This document shows, in pieces, positions 35,535 to 44,233 of a stretch of 64,000 nucleotides of DNA. Both the position numbers and the translations under genes were made by a program. The notes beneath the pieces are model-generated. The model saw only the letters and a list, made by a program, of their open reading frames with translations, did no database searches and had not been told where the DNA came from. Position 1 is the stretch's first letter. Each line of letters opens with the position of its first letter. The stretch covers positions 1,674,001 to 1,738,000 of the forward strand of contig NZ_JAQOUE010000001.1 in NCBI RefSeq assembly GCF_032191465.1. The letters run 5' to 3'. This DNA comes from Candidatus Nitronereus thalassa. GTDB lineage: Bacteria > Nitrospirota > Nitrospiria > Nitrospirales > UBA8639.

Positions 35535-35570
35535 TTGATGGCTGGGGGAGAAGGATTCGAACCCTCACAG
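35535..35570 (-). repeat. Second copy of the 36-bp att-like direct repeat
   Basis: Covers four flanking bases plus the 3' CCA, acceptor and T-arm of tRNA-Gln. Identical to 21581-21616 in the same orientation. With the intact tRNA here, this would be the proximal attachment site of the island. Confidence 0.8.
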
Positions 35571-35612
35571 CCAGAACCAGAATCTGACGTCCTACCCTTA
35601 GACGATCCCCCA
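35539..35612 (-). tRNA. tRNA-Gln (anticodon CUG)
   Basis: Read on the minus strand: acceptor TGGGGGA/TCCCCCA, D-arm GTCT…GGAC, anticodon stem TCAGA/TCTGG with loop TTCTGGT (anticodon CTG), T-arm GAGGG-TTCGAAT-CCTTC, discriminator G and encoded CCA. 74 bases with CCA. It lies 72 bases downstream of gltX on the same strand. Its 3' end is duplicated at 21581-21616. Confidence 0.97.
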
Positions 35613-35684
35613 AACCTTGGAAAAGCTTAATCTAGCCCTCTGTTTCAGTCAAGAAAGCCTTCACCTGCCAGCCCCTAGGACCAA

Positions 35685-37097
35685 TTAGGATGTTTTTCTT
35701 TGGAGAACCTGTTCAATACGGGCCAGCGTCCGGTCTTTGCCCAACAATTGCATCACCTCATGAATGCCGGGGCTAAAGGTTCGTCCGGTAAGGGCCACCC
35801 GAAGGGGTTGGGCAAATTTTCCCATTTTCAGACCATCCTCTTCCAACACGGATTGGATCACGGGGTCGACGTCCTCTTTGGAAAGGCTACTGAGTCCACT
35901 GAGCCGTTCGGCAAACTTTTTTAGGCTTGGCGTTATCGCCGGCGTAAGAAATTTCGTGGCTGCCTCCTCATCCATGGTGACTGGTTCGGTCACAAATGGC
36001 ATGACCCAATCGGCCATCTCAATCAGAGTCTTGGCCCGTTCCCGAACATGCGGAATGACGGCCACTAACCCACCCTGAGGTTGGACCGGTCCGTTGGGAT
36101 CATACCCGTGTTGGGTCAACAACGGGACCAGCAATTCCGCAAGATGCCGAGGGTCTGCTTGTTTAATATGTTCGGCATTCAACCAAAGGAGTTTTTCGGG
36201 ATTAAACACTGCTGCGGAAGCCTGGACATGCTTCAACGAAAACTTTTCGATCATTTCCTGGATCGTAAAAATTTCTTGATCGCCATGGGACCAGCCAAGC
36301 CGAACCAAATAATTCACCAAGGCCTCCGGCAAATACCCCATGTCCCGATACGCCAATACTGATGTGGCGCCATGGCGTTTGGAAAGACGGGCTTTATCCG
36401 AACCAAGGATCATCGGCAAATGCGCGAATTGGGGTACTTGATAACCCAGGGCCTCAAACATGGGTACTTGCCTGGGGGTGTTATTGACATGATCATCACC
36501 GCGAATGACATGGGTGATACCCATGAGCGCATCATCAATCACAACCGAAAAATTATAGGTGGGATAGTTGTTGGAACGAAGAATAATCAAATCATCGAGC
36601 ACGGCATTGTCGAAAACAATTTTCCCTTTAATCAGATCATCAACGATCGTCTGCCCTTCCTGCGGCGATTTAAATCGCATGGCTGCAGGCTCCTTCGGAG
36701 AGGCAATACCTTTCTCGCGGCATCGCCCATCGTATTTGATCGACTCCCCTTTGGCCTGAGCCTCCTTTCGACGGGCTTCCAAGTCTTCGGGGGTGCACAC
36801 ACACCAATACGCTTTCCCTTGTTGAAGAAGTTCCTGCGCTTTCCCTCGATAGAGGTCCAGTCGATCGGTTTGACGAAACGGACCTTCGTCCCAATCCAGC
36901 CCAGTCCAACGCATACCCTGAAGAATTGCATCAATAGCCTCATCCGTAGATCGGTCTCGATCCGTATCCTCAATCCGCAACACAAAGGTCCCCCCGTGAT
37001 GCCGGGCAAACAACCAATTAAATAAGGCGGTTCGTACTCCGCCAATATGCAGATAGCCTGTAGGGCTAGGCGCAAAGCGCACTCGAACATCCGTCAT
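35685..37097 (-). CDS. gltX: Glutamyl-tRNA synthetase
   Basis: 470 residues, normal for bacterial GluRS. Attaches Glu to tRNA-Glu in the cytoplasm. Class I signatures are APSPTGYLHIGGVRTALFNW (HIGH variant, about 9-28) and KARLSKRHG (KMSKS variant, near 245). The four-helix anticodon-binding C-terminus is complete. It sits next to tRNA-Gln. In bacteria without GlnRS, GluRS also misacylates tRNA-Gln for the GatCAB amidotransferase; whether this enzyme is non-discriminating cannot be told here. Confidence 0.97.
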   Translation of the reverse strand: MTDVRVRFAPSPTGYLHIGGVRTALFNWLFARHHGGTFVLRIEDTDRDRSTDEAIDAILQGMRWTGLDWDEGPFRQTDRLDLYRGKAQELLQQGKAYWCVCTPEDLEARRKEAQAKGESIKYDGRCREKGIASPKEPAAMRFKSPQEGQTIVDDLIKGKIVFDNAVLDDLIILRSNNYPTYNFSVVIDDALMGITHVIRGDDHVNNTPRQVPMFEALGYQVPQFAHLPMILGSDKARLSKRHGATSVLAYRDMGYLPEALVNYLVRLGWSHGDQEIFTIQEMIEKFSLKHVQASAAVFNPEKLLWLNAEHIKQADPRHLAELLVPLLTQHGYDPNGPVQPQGGLVAVIPHVRERAKTLIEMADWVMPFVTEPVTMDEEAATKFLTPAITPSLKKFAERLSGLSSLSKEDVDPVIQSVLEEDGLKMGKFAQPLRVALTGRTFSPGIHEVMQLLGKDRTLARIEQVLQRKTS

Positions 37098-37383
37098 GCT
37101 GATTCACCCTTTACTTTGAAGAATATTGTGTTGGGAGTTGGGACCCATTCTTTCATTACTCTCCCTGGCCATCAAAAACGGAATAGGAGGAATTCTTCCT
37201 CAGGTTCAACATCTGATGGAGAACCTCCGAGCTACTGCATTCTTCTAACAAAGATCCATGCATCCATGCCACTCATTTTCCTTAAATATAGGCGATTCCC
37301 TCTTCTTGACCGAGGTACCCCTACATGATAGATTCAAATCCATTAAGTCTGTTTTCTCAATAACCGACAATTATCAGTGGAGT

Positions 37384-37459
37384 GGGGCTGTGGCGCAGTT
37401 GGGAGCGCGCGTGAATGGCATTCACGAGGTCGCCGGTTCAATCCCGGCCAGCTCCACCA
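37384..37459 (+). tRNA. tRNA-Ala (anticodon GGC)
   Basis: 76 bases including encoded CCA. Acceptor GGGGCTG/CAGCTCC, anticodon stem CGTGA/TCACG with loop ATGGCAT (anticodon GGC), T-arm CCGG-TTCAATC-CCGG, discriminator A. Lies between gltX and the ABC-F gene. Confidence 0.97.
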
Positions 37460-37591
37460 AACATTCCAAAGGTTGTATCATCCAACGGTAATCCTGCCTT
37501 TATCCCGCATTCAGTTTTCATTCCTTTTCGTGTGTTGTTCCTGAATGTCGCAACCATCAAGGCCGTGCCAGGATCGATCGTCTCATAAGCC

Positions 37592-39442
37592 ATGATTCAT
37601 ATTGAAGCTCTGACCAAAGAATATCCAACCAAAACCCTGTTTAATGGAGCCTCGGCCCATCTGCGTCCGGAGACACGTGTTGGGTTAGTAGGACGAAACG
37701 GAACTGGCAAAACCACCCTGCTCCGAATGATAATCGGCCAAGATACTGCAGACGAGGGCTCCATCCGACAACGGCCCTGGCTCCGTATTGGCTATCTGCC
37801 GCAAGAGCTGGATACTCCGACGAACCTGACGGTTCTCCAGGCCGCCCACAAAGATCAATACCCTGAGCATGAGGCCAAACGAATCCTCTCTGGACTAGGA
37901 TTTGGAGAAGGAGATTGGCATCGAACGTTGGCCACTTATTCCGGCGGCTATCGGATGCGCGTGGCACTTGGGCATCTGCTGCTTTCTCATCCCGATGTGT
38001 TGATGCTCGACGAGCCCACAAACCATTTGGATAAACCGACCCAAGCGTGGTTTGAGTCGTTTCTCATGAATTCCAACATGACCATGCTCATCATTAGCCA
38101 TGATACGGCCTTTCTGGACCGCGTCGTGACGCATATTTGGGAAATTCGCGATGCACAGCTGCAGGAGTTCCGTGGAAATTATTCCACATTTCAAAAGCTC
38201 CGACTCCAACTCGACACCCAACAATCTGCCGCGGCCCAACGACAAGCCAAAGAAGTCGCCCGCGTCCAAAAGTTTGTGGATCGATTCCGATACAAAGCCA
38301 ATAAAGCCAAGCAGGTTCAATCCCGGATCAAGCAATTAGAAAAGGTCAAATTGATTGAAGGCAAGCGGGATACCAAGCGCCTTCGCTTTCGTTTTCCCGA
38401 GCCCAAGCCCAGCGGAAAACTGGTCCTTACCCTGGACGGCATCCGAAAACAATACGGCGAAAAAGTCGTCTATAAAAACTTAGACTTTTCCGTAGAACGA
38501 GGACAGCGCGTTGCCCTGGTCGGCGAAAACGGCGCTGGCAAAACCACGTTACTGAAAATTTTATCCGGTGTGTTGCCGTTCGAAGCTGGCAAGCGCACTG
38601 AGGGTCATGGTGTTTCGATCCATTATTTTGCACAACATCAGGCAGAAATCCTCAATCCCGAACATAGCATTTTGGAATCCTTGGCCGAAGCCGCGCCACA
38701 GGCCGAAATGAATTATCTGCGCGGCATCGCCGGTGTGTTTCTCTTCTCTGGCGATGATCAGAAAAAACCCATCAAGGCATTAAGCGGTGGAGAGCGCAAT
38801 CGCGTGGCCTTGGCTCGGATGCTCGTCGAACCTGCAAATACCCTCCTGCTTGATGAGCCGACCAATCATTTAGACCCGATCTCTGTCGACGTCCTCACCG
38901 ACGCCATGACTGATTTTCCCGGCACTATCGTGTTTATCTCACATGACCCGGTATTTTTGAGTCGGGTTTCCACGCGAGTGGTGGAAATTGAAGAAGGCGT
39001 CCCCACAGACTACATTGGCGATTACGAATACTATCTGTGGAAACAATCCAAAGAACTCGAAGAACTTCAAAAACAAGAAGAAGCCAAATCTGAGGCGCAA
39101 CCCAAGAAAAAAAATCGCAAAGAAAAAACGAACGGGGCTGCACCCGTCGAATCACCTTCTCGCGAAAAATCACCTAACCGTCGAGACCTGACAAAATCCA
39201 TCAACCGGTTGGAAAGACAAGTCGCTCAAGCTGAAGAAGAGATTGCTGGGTTAGAAGAACAGATCAACGAGCGAGCTACAGAATTGGCCGCGCCTGATTT
39301 ATATAAAGACTTCGCTCGCTGGAACGACTTGCATCAAGAGCACGAACGTTGGAAGCACAACCTCGAAATCATGACGAACAAATGGTCTGACCTTTCCTCC
39401 CAACTGGAAATCAAAAAACAACAGATGGAACAGGTGGGATAG
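37592..39442 (+). CDS. ABC-F family ATPase (Uup/YheS-type)
   Basis: 616 residues, soluble, with two ABC domains and no membrane part. First: Walker A GRNGTGKTT, signature YSGGYRMRVALG, Walker B LMLDEPTNHLD. Between them lies the ABC-F linker (about 240-290, VDRFRYKANKAKQVQSRIKQ). Second: GENGAGKTT, LSGGERNRVALAR, LLLDEPTNHLD. A Lys/Glu-rich C-terminal coiled coil (about 510-616) resembles Uup/YheS. ABC-F proteins bind the ribosomal E site and aid translation or ribosome rescue. The ATG has no obvious ribosome site. Converges on rarA across a hairpin terminator. Confidence 0.95.
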   Translation: MIHIEALTKEYPTKTLFNGASAHLRPETRVGLVGRNGTGKTTLLRMIIGQDTADEGSIRQRPWLRIGYLPQELDTPTNLTVLQAAHKDQYPEHEAKRILSGLGFGEGDWHRTLATYSGGYRMRVALGHLLLSHPDVLMLDEPTNHLDKPTQAWFESFLMNSNMTMLIISHDTAFLDRVVTHIWEIRDAQLQEFRGNYSTFQKLRLQLDTQQSAAAQRQAKEVARVQKFVDRFRYKANKAKQVQSRIKQLEKVKLIEGKRDTKRLRFRFPEPKPSGKLVLTLDGIRKQYGEKVVYKNLDFSVERGQRVALVGENGAGKTTLLKILSGVLPFEAGKRTEGHGVSIHYFAQHQAEILNPEHSILESLAEAAPQAEMNYLRGIAGVFLFSGDDQKKPIKALSGGERNRVALARMLVEPANTLLLDEPTNHLDPISVDVLTDAMTDFPGTIVFISHDPVFLSRVSTRVVEIEEGVPTDYIGDYEYYLWKQSKELEELQKQEEAKSEAQPKKKNRKEKTNGAAPVESPSREKSPNRRDLTKSINRLERQVAQAEEEIAGLEEQINERATELAAPDLYKDFARWNDLHQEHERWKHNLEIMTNKWSDLSSQLEIKKQQMEQVG

Positions 39443-39471
39443 AATAATGAATAAAACCCCGTTGTCAGTAT

Positions 39472-39515
39472 TTCGTATCTCGTATTTCGTATATGATTCC
39501 ATCACGAGATACGAA
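39472..39515. terminator. Hairpin of repeat-family DNA between convergent genes
   Basis: TTCGTATCTCGT (39472-39483) pairs perfectly with ACGAGATACGAA (39504-39515). The flanks hold further copies of the same short words (ATTTCGTAT, AAATACGAACGAC). It sits between the ABC-F gene and rarA, which run towards each other, so it likely ends both transcripts. A related unit occurs at 55720-55741. Confidence 0.6.
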
Positions 39516-39544
39516 TAACGAAATACGAACGACGCATCTTCCCC

Positions 39545-40900
39545 CTATCGTTCCTCATCTGCAAAATCCTCACCCTTCCCTTTCTTCTTCGTATCCAAAT
39601 GAGGCCGATAGTACCGTCGTCCTTCCAAGGAAGGCGGAAGATGGGCTTGTTCACCCTGTGCCTCGGGATCATCATGAACATATCGGTAGTCTTTGCCATA
39701 CCCACTCTCTTTCATCAGAGAGGTCACGGCATTGCGAAGGTGCAACGGGACCGGCAAATTGCCAAATTGTTTAGCATCGGCCAGCGCTTCTTTTAACCCG
39801 ACATACGAGGCATTGCTCTTGGGAGAGGACGCCATATAAGTGGTGCCATGGGCCAAATTGATTTGTGCTTCAGGTAACCCGACTTGTACCACTGCCTGAA
39901 AAATCGCCGTCGCGACTGTGATGGCCATGGGTTGAGCATTGCCGATATCTTCTGAGGCAAAGATGACCATTCGTCGGGCGATGAATTTCGGATCTTCTCC
40001 CCCCTCCAGCATTCGGGCTAACCAATACAATGCGCCATGAGGATCAGAGTCTCGCAGACTCTTGATATATGCTGAAATGAGGTTGTAATGCTCCTCCCCG
40101 TCTTTGTCATATCGAATGGACTTCTTTTGAAGAATATGTTTGAGTTTATGTTGATCCAGCACTTGAGGATTTCTGTTCTTGGTCGCCACCTGCCTGACCG
40201 CATATTCCAAAGCCGTGAGCATTGAGCGCGCATCCCCGTTGCCATAGTGGATTAACCCCATTCGCGCTTCACTGCTCAACGTCACATTGTACTTTCCTAA
40301 GCCTCGCTCCTGATCTTTCATCACCCGATCGATAATGGTTCCCATAGCCAGATCATCCAAGGAATGAAGCTCCACCACCAATGAACGAGACAGCAACGGA
40401 GCAATCACCTCAAAAGACGGATTTTGAGTCGTGGCGCCAATCAGGGTAATATCCCCCCGTTCCACATAGGGCAGAAACGCATCCTGTTGCGCTTTGTTAA
40501 ATCGATGGATTTCATCGACAAAGAGAATCGTTCGCTGACCGGACATGCGTCGACGTTGCACCGCTTCTTTAATGATGATTCGAAGTTCGGGCACACCACT
40601 CACCACTGCAGAAAATGGGACAAAAGCTGCCTGTGAATGTCGGGCAATCAGGTTTGCCAACGTCGTTTTACCAGACCCCGGCGGGCCCCAAAGAATGAGC
40701 GAGGGCACTTGATCGGATTCAATGGCCTGTCTCAACGCTTGGTTTTCAGACAGCAGGTGTTCTTGCCCTAAAAATTCTGACAATGATTGAGGCCGAAACC
40801 GCTCGGCAAGAGGGCCAACAGACAAGGAAATAGGGTCGTGCGTAGGTTGTGTGGAATCTTGAAACAAATCAGGTTGTTGGGAGTGATCACTCAAAGACAT
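39545..40900 (-). CDS. rarA: Replication-associated recombination protein A
   Basis: 451 residues. AAA+ ATPase of the RarA/MgsA/WRNIP1 family, acting at stalled replication forks. N-terminus with RPQSLSEFLGQEHLL, Walker A LWGPPGSGKTTLAN (near 70), Walker B ILFVDEIHRFN, sensor 1 GATTQNPSFEV and the family-specific C-terminal domain with DPHGALYWLARMLEGGEDP and EDIGNAQP. All motifs intact and length normal. A ribosome site is not obvious. Confidence 0.96.
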   Translation of the reverse strand: MSLSDHSQQPDLFQDSTQPTHDPISLSVGPLAERFRPQSLSEFLGQEHLLSENQALRQAIESDQVPSLILWGPPGSGKTTLANLIARHSQAAFVPFSAVVSGVPELRIIIKEAVQRRRMSGQRTILFVDEIHRFNKAQQDAFLPYVERGDITLIGATTQNPSFEVIAPLLSRSLVVELHSLDDLAMGTIIDRVMKDQERGLGKYNVTLSSEARMGLIHYGNGDARSMLTALEYAVRQVATKNRNPQVLDQHKLKHILQKKSIRYDKDGEEHYNLISAYIKSLRDSDPHGALYWLARMLEGGEDPKFIARRMVIFASEDIGNAQPMAITVATAIFQAVVQVGLPEAQINLAHGTTYMASSPKSNASYVGLKEALADAKQFGNLPVPLHLRNAVTSLMKESGYGKDYRYVHDDPEAQGEQAHLPPSLEGRRYYRPHLDTKKKGKGEDFADEER

Positions 40901-41035
40901 AAGGCCTCGACAAATGCTAAACGACGAGTCACAGATACGTCGAAGAATCTTCTTATGCTATATCGATAGGGAGAAATCCTGCAAACCGTCGTTTAATCCA
41001 TTGTATCGCCAGAAGGAGAAACGAAGGAGGGCGCT

Positions 41036-41824
41036 GTGAAAGTACACATCAACAAAATCGATCTCGCCTATTCAGATGAAGGACAGGGGCAGCCGGTTGT
41101 ATTTCTTCATGCCTTTCCCTTAAACCGAACCATGTGGAACCTGCAGGCCGACGCGCTGAAAAATCAATTTCGAGTCATAACTGTAGATTTACGAGGCCAT
41201 GGGGAATCCGATGCTCCCATGTGGCGTTATACCTTGGAACAATTTGCCGATGACATCATTTCCTTACTCCAACACCTCCAGATCCCCAGGGCCACATTCG
41301 TCGGACTGTCTATGGGCGGGTATATCCTGTTTGCGTTGTATCGAAAATATCCCAAGTTTGTGCGAGCTCTGGTGCTCGCCGATACCCGCGCTCAAGCCGA
41401 CACGCCGGAAGGCAAAGCCACGCGATTTTCCATGGCACAAGTGGCCTATAGGCGTGGCTCATCGGCCATTGCCGAACTCATGCTGCCCAAACTCTTAAGT
41501 CCCTCCGGAATGGAACACAACCACGAGTTGGTGGGCCAACTAAAAACCATGATCGTCGGCAATCAAATTTCAGGAATCGTTGGTGATCTCATGGCCATGG
41601 AAGAACGCCCTGATGCCACGCCGCTGGCCCAGACCATCGAGGTGCCGACGCTGGTCATCGTCGGGGAACAAGACATTCCCTCCCCTCCTGAAGAAGTGGA
41701 ACACATGGCCAACCACATCCCGGGAGCGACCTTCATTCGGATTCCCAAAGCCGGACATCTGTCCAACATGGAAAACCCCCAGGCATTCAATGCGGCATTG
41801 CAGCACTTTTTGGAACAGAGTTAA
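41036..41824 (+). CDS. Alpha/beta-hydrolase (PcaD-like)
   Basis: 262 residues from GTG at 41036, which follows GAAGGAGG. Canonical cytoplasmic hydrolase: oxyanion region FLHAFPLNRTMW, DLRGHGES, nucleophile Ser in FVGLSMGGY (near 92), acid in VIVGEQDIP and catalytic His in KAGHLSNMENP (near 242). The closest general pattern is 3-oxoadipate enol-lactonase and related esterases, but no neighbouring aromatic-degradation gene supports that reaction. Confidence 0.9.
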   Translation: MKVHINKIDLAYSDEGQGQPVVFLHAFPLNRTMWNLQADALKNQFRVITVDLRGHGESDAPMWRYTLEQFADDIISLLQHLQIPRATFVGLSMGGYILFALYRKYPKFVRALVLADTRAQADTPEGKATRFSMAQVAYRRGSSAIAELMLPKLLSPSGMEHNHELVGQLKTMIVGNQISGIVGDLMAMEERPDATPLAQTIEVPTLVIVGEQDIPSPPEEVEHMANHIPGATFIRIPKAGHLSNMENPQAFNAALQHFLEQS

Positions 41825-42033
41825 ACGAGAAAGCCGGTTACTCTCCTGTGTATAGTGTTGAAGGGATACTCATGGACTACCATATTATGGCTAACGGGAA
41901 AAGCATACTCTCAAGGGCTATAATGAGGAACGGCAACTCTTGGCATGGGAATTGGGTGGGAATCGAAGATCCAATTGTCTCGTACCTCGAATATCTTGGA
42001 AACGAAACAATCCATAACAGGCGGGAAAACTTT

Positions 42034-42462
42034 TTAAGGGTTGAAGCCTCCGCTATGACACCTGACTTGATCTCCAAGAGCCTCATGGACATGGGAAAGG
42101 ATGTCATCAGGGCTATAGGGAGCCGTCACAATCGCGAAGACACCTTCCCGTTGAAGGGCAGGCGTTTCATGGGCTTCCCAAGGAAGAATGAGCGCGATGA
42201 CGGGAATATTGTTCAGAGGGGCACAGCTCTTCATATATCTCAACAAGTCCATACCACTAACCCGGGGCGCTCCTAATTCAGTTATGACAAGGTCGATAGA
42301 TGTTTCCTCAAGGACAGCCATAGCCTGCGCCCCACCGCTGGCCAACTTCACGACATACTCCCTATTCTCAAGGGCCTCACAGAGAGACATTTGGGACACC
42401 CACCCATCACTCACGAGGAGAACTCGCTTCGGATATTGTGGGGTCTCGGTCATGGGTAACAA
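42034..42462 (-). CDS. Degenerate receiver-domain protein
   Basis: 142 residues, receiver fold throughout, but the phospho-acceptor position reads LVITELGAP (Glu in place of Asp), the acidic pair is reduced to LLVSDGW, and the switch Lys is replaced by VTAPYSP (Ala). The domain therefore cannot be phosphorylated in the normal way and may be locked in an active-like state. It may start at the second Met, MTETPQ (42453). It lies 24 bases after the receiver at 42487 in the same direction. Such pseudo-receivers work by binding partners. Confidence 0.85.
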   Translation of the reverse strand: MLPMTETPQYPKRVLLVSDGWVSQMSLCEALENREYVVKLASGGAQAMAVLEETSIDLVITELGAPRVSGMDLLRYMKSCAPLNNIPVIALILPWEAHETPALQREGVFAIVTAPYSPDDILSHVHEALGDQVRCHSGGFNP

Positions 42463-42486
42463 TTGGAAGCCTCGTCAATTGCCTGG

Positions 42487-42873
42487 TCAGTGATCCGCAA
42501 TAGAGCTTTCTGAAAGAATGTCCTTAACGGTCTCCAGAAATTTTTCAAGAGCAAAGGGTTTTTCAAGGACTTGAGTTGCACCAAATTTTTTGGCCATGTG
42601 GAGGACATCAATTGAGTCAGCGAAATAGCCACCGGACATCGCAAGAGTTTTGATGCTGGGAAAGGCGTCATGCAATTCCCTGATGGTTTCCAGCCCATCC
42701 TTCTTGGGCATGAATACATCGATGATGACAAGCTGGATTTCCTGCATTCGGCATAGGGACATTCCCTTGTCACCGTCTTCGGCCTCAAACACGGTATACC
42801 CTTCATTGAGCAATAATTCTTTTAAAAGCAACCGAATTTGTTCGTCATCATCAATGATTAGTAAAGATTCCAT
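42487..42873 (-). CDS. Single-domain response regulator
   Basis: Start taken at 42873 (MESLLIIDDDEQ), where the receiver fold begins; the frame extends 26 codons upstream without domain content. 128 residues with DDD (8-10), phospho-acceptor Asp in LVIIDVFMPKKDG, switch Ser in AMSGGYF and Lys in VLEKPFALEKFL. All residues needed for phosphorylation are present. Next to the degenerate receiver and in the same direction. Confidence 0.92.
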   Translation of the reverse strand: MESLLIIDDDEQIRLLLKELLLNEGYTVFEAEDGDKGMSLCRMQEIQLVIIDVFMPKKDGLETIRELHDAFPSIKTLAMSGGYFADSIDVLHMAKKFGATQVLEKPFALEKFLETVKDILSESSIADH

Positions 42874-43049
42874 ATTGGAGACAGCACCCCATTTATATTG
42901 AAAAAATTGTTTGCAACCACTATCAGCTAAATCTGATGCAGGAATATCCAAATCCTTATTCCGTGCTTGGTCTCCTCCCCTACGCCTGCTTCACGTGACC
43001 CATATTGGATTCAACTTCAGGGTGAAAGTTCTTTTTGATTTTTTGCCAC

Positions 43050-43454
43050 CTACTCATCCTGGTGATCAAGGGGCTTGGTCTTAAAGGATTTTGACCCTAT
43101 GACTTGGTCCACGGCCTCAAGCAAAAATTGAAAATCAAACGGTTTAATAATCGTTTGATAGACACCAATCTTTCTGGCAATATTCTGAATGTTCGGATCG
43201 GGATTCCCCGTCATCAGGATGATGGGAATATCAGAAAAGTTCTTTCGCTTTTTCACTTCTTCGATTAACCCTAATCCGTTTCTCCCCGGCATATCATGGT
43301 CGGTTAACAAGAGATCAAAAGGGCGAGTGGACAACAATGTGAGGGCTTGGTCTACGGTCCTGGCTGACTCGCATACATGACCAGCACTGTCCAGGTTCGC
43401 ACACATGGTCTCAAGAAATATTGGTTCATCATCGACCACCAATATGTCACCCAT
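43050..43454 (-). CDS. Single-domain response regulator
   Basis: 134 residues: DDE at 8-10 (ILVVDDEP), phospho-acceptor Asp in LLLTDHDMPGRNG, switch Thr in ILMTGNPDPN and Lys in TIIKPFDF. Complete receiver without an output domain. Separate from the neighbouring receivers by 170-180 bases on each side. Confidence 0.93.
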   Translation of the reverse strand: MGDILVVDDEPIFLETMCANLDSAGHVCESARTVDQALTLLSTRPFDLLLTDHDMPGRNGLGLIEEVKKRKNFSDIPIILMTGNPDPNIQNIARKIGVYQTIIKPFDFQFLLEAVDQVIGSKSFKTKPLDHQDE

Positions 43455-43637
43455 GCTTTACCTCACGAGAAAAAACTGTCAACCCCATGTCTTTCCCTCT
43501 ATCATCGCTTTTACCTTGCCTTATTTGGATCGGAAGAACACTGAAATTACGATTGAGAATTGAGGATAACGGTAGTCCCTTTTTATCCTACAAGGGATAG
43601 GTTTTAGGTTATGGATAATCCGACCAGGAAATATCAA

Positions 43638-44000
43638 TCATAAATATTTTTTTCGGGTGAGCAAGGCTTGTAGGAGTGAAAAATCTAGAGATTTGTCCAA
43701 AACATCATCGGCTCCGGCCTGTTTAAAAACCTGCTCATGTTCAGGTGTAAACACATTAGACAGAATAATGACCCGGGCCTGAGGTTGAATCCTCTTGAGA
43801 TGTTGAATCGATTGTGTCGCCGGGCTCTTGAGAATATCCTGATCAATGATGCCTACTTCATAGGATAATTCAGGAAGTTGAGCAACTACCTCCCCCCAGA
43901 TTGAAGCTTCACCGACAATCTGGATATTGGGAATTTCCCTAAGCAGTTCAATAAATTTCCCTCGGATAGTCCAGGAGGGATCAGCAATAAACACACGCAA
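43638..44000 (-). CDS. Divergent single-domain receiver protein
   Basis: 120 residues. Begins MRVFIADPSWTIRGKFIELL, like LuxR-type receivers. The phospho-acceptor Asp is in VGIIDQDILKSP, the switch Ser in IILSNVFTP and the Lys in DVLDKSLDFSLL. Only one acidic residue of the usual pair is seen (IADPS), so phosphorylation may be weaker. No output domain. Lies upstream of the other three receivers, same strand. Confidence 0.87.
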   Translation of the reverse strand: MRVFIADPSWTIRGKFIELLREIPNIQIVGEASIWGEVVAQLPELSYEVGIIDQDILKSPATQSIQHLKRIQPQARVIILSNVFTPEHEQVFKQAGADDVLDKSLDFSLLQALLTRKKYL

Positions 44001-44233
44001 GAAGTTTGTCCTTTGTCAAATGCAACCCATAACTTTAAAGAAGAAGTTACGTTTTACTAAAATATATGGGTTGGGGGTGTCCGATAACCCGGAAAACATT
44101 TGTAGGACTAATCAGATCCTTGCGTAAGGTTTTGGCCGATAATGAAAGTGGGCGAAAACAAGGGAGGGAAAAAGAGGAAGGGAGGGTACAGAAAAATTCT
44201 ACAGAAGGGATACAAAATGGGAATGGCGGTGAA

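Noticed and set aside
21617-35538. Integrase gene of the putative island
   Set aside because: No frame with tyrosine-recombinase R-HxxR-Y features found; the island call rests on the repeat, not on an integrase.
35342-35587. 81-codon plus-strand frame next to tRNA-Gln
   Set aside because: It runs through the tRNA on the opposite strand and shows no domain.
36372-37025. 217-codon plus-strand frame antisense to gltX
   Set aside because: Shadow of the synthetase; no domain and no ribosome site.
41848-42276. 142-codon plus-strand frame
   Set aside because: Antisense to the pseudo-receiver gene, whose minus-strand frame has a clear receiver fold.
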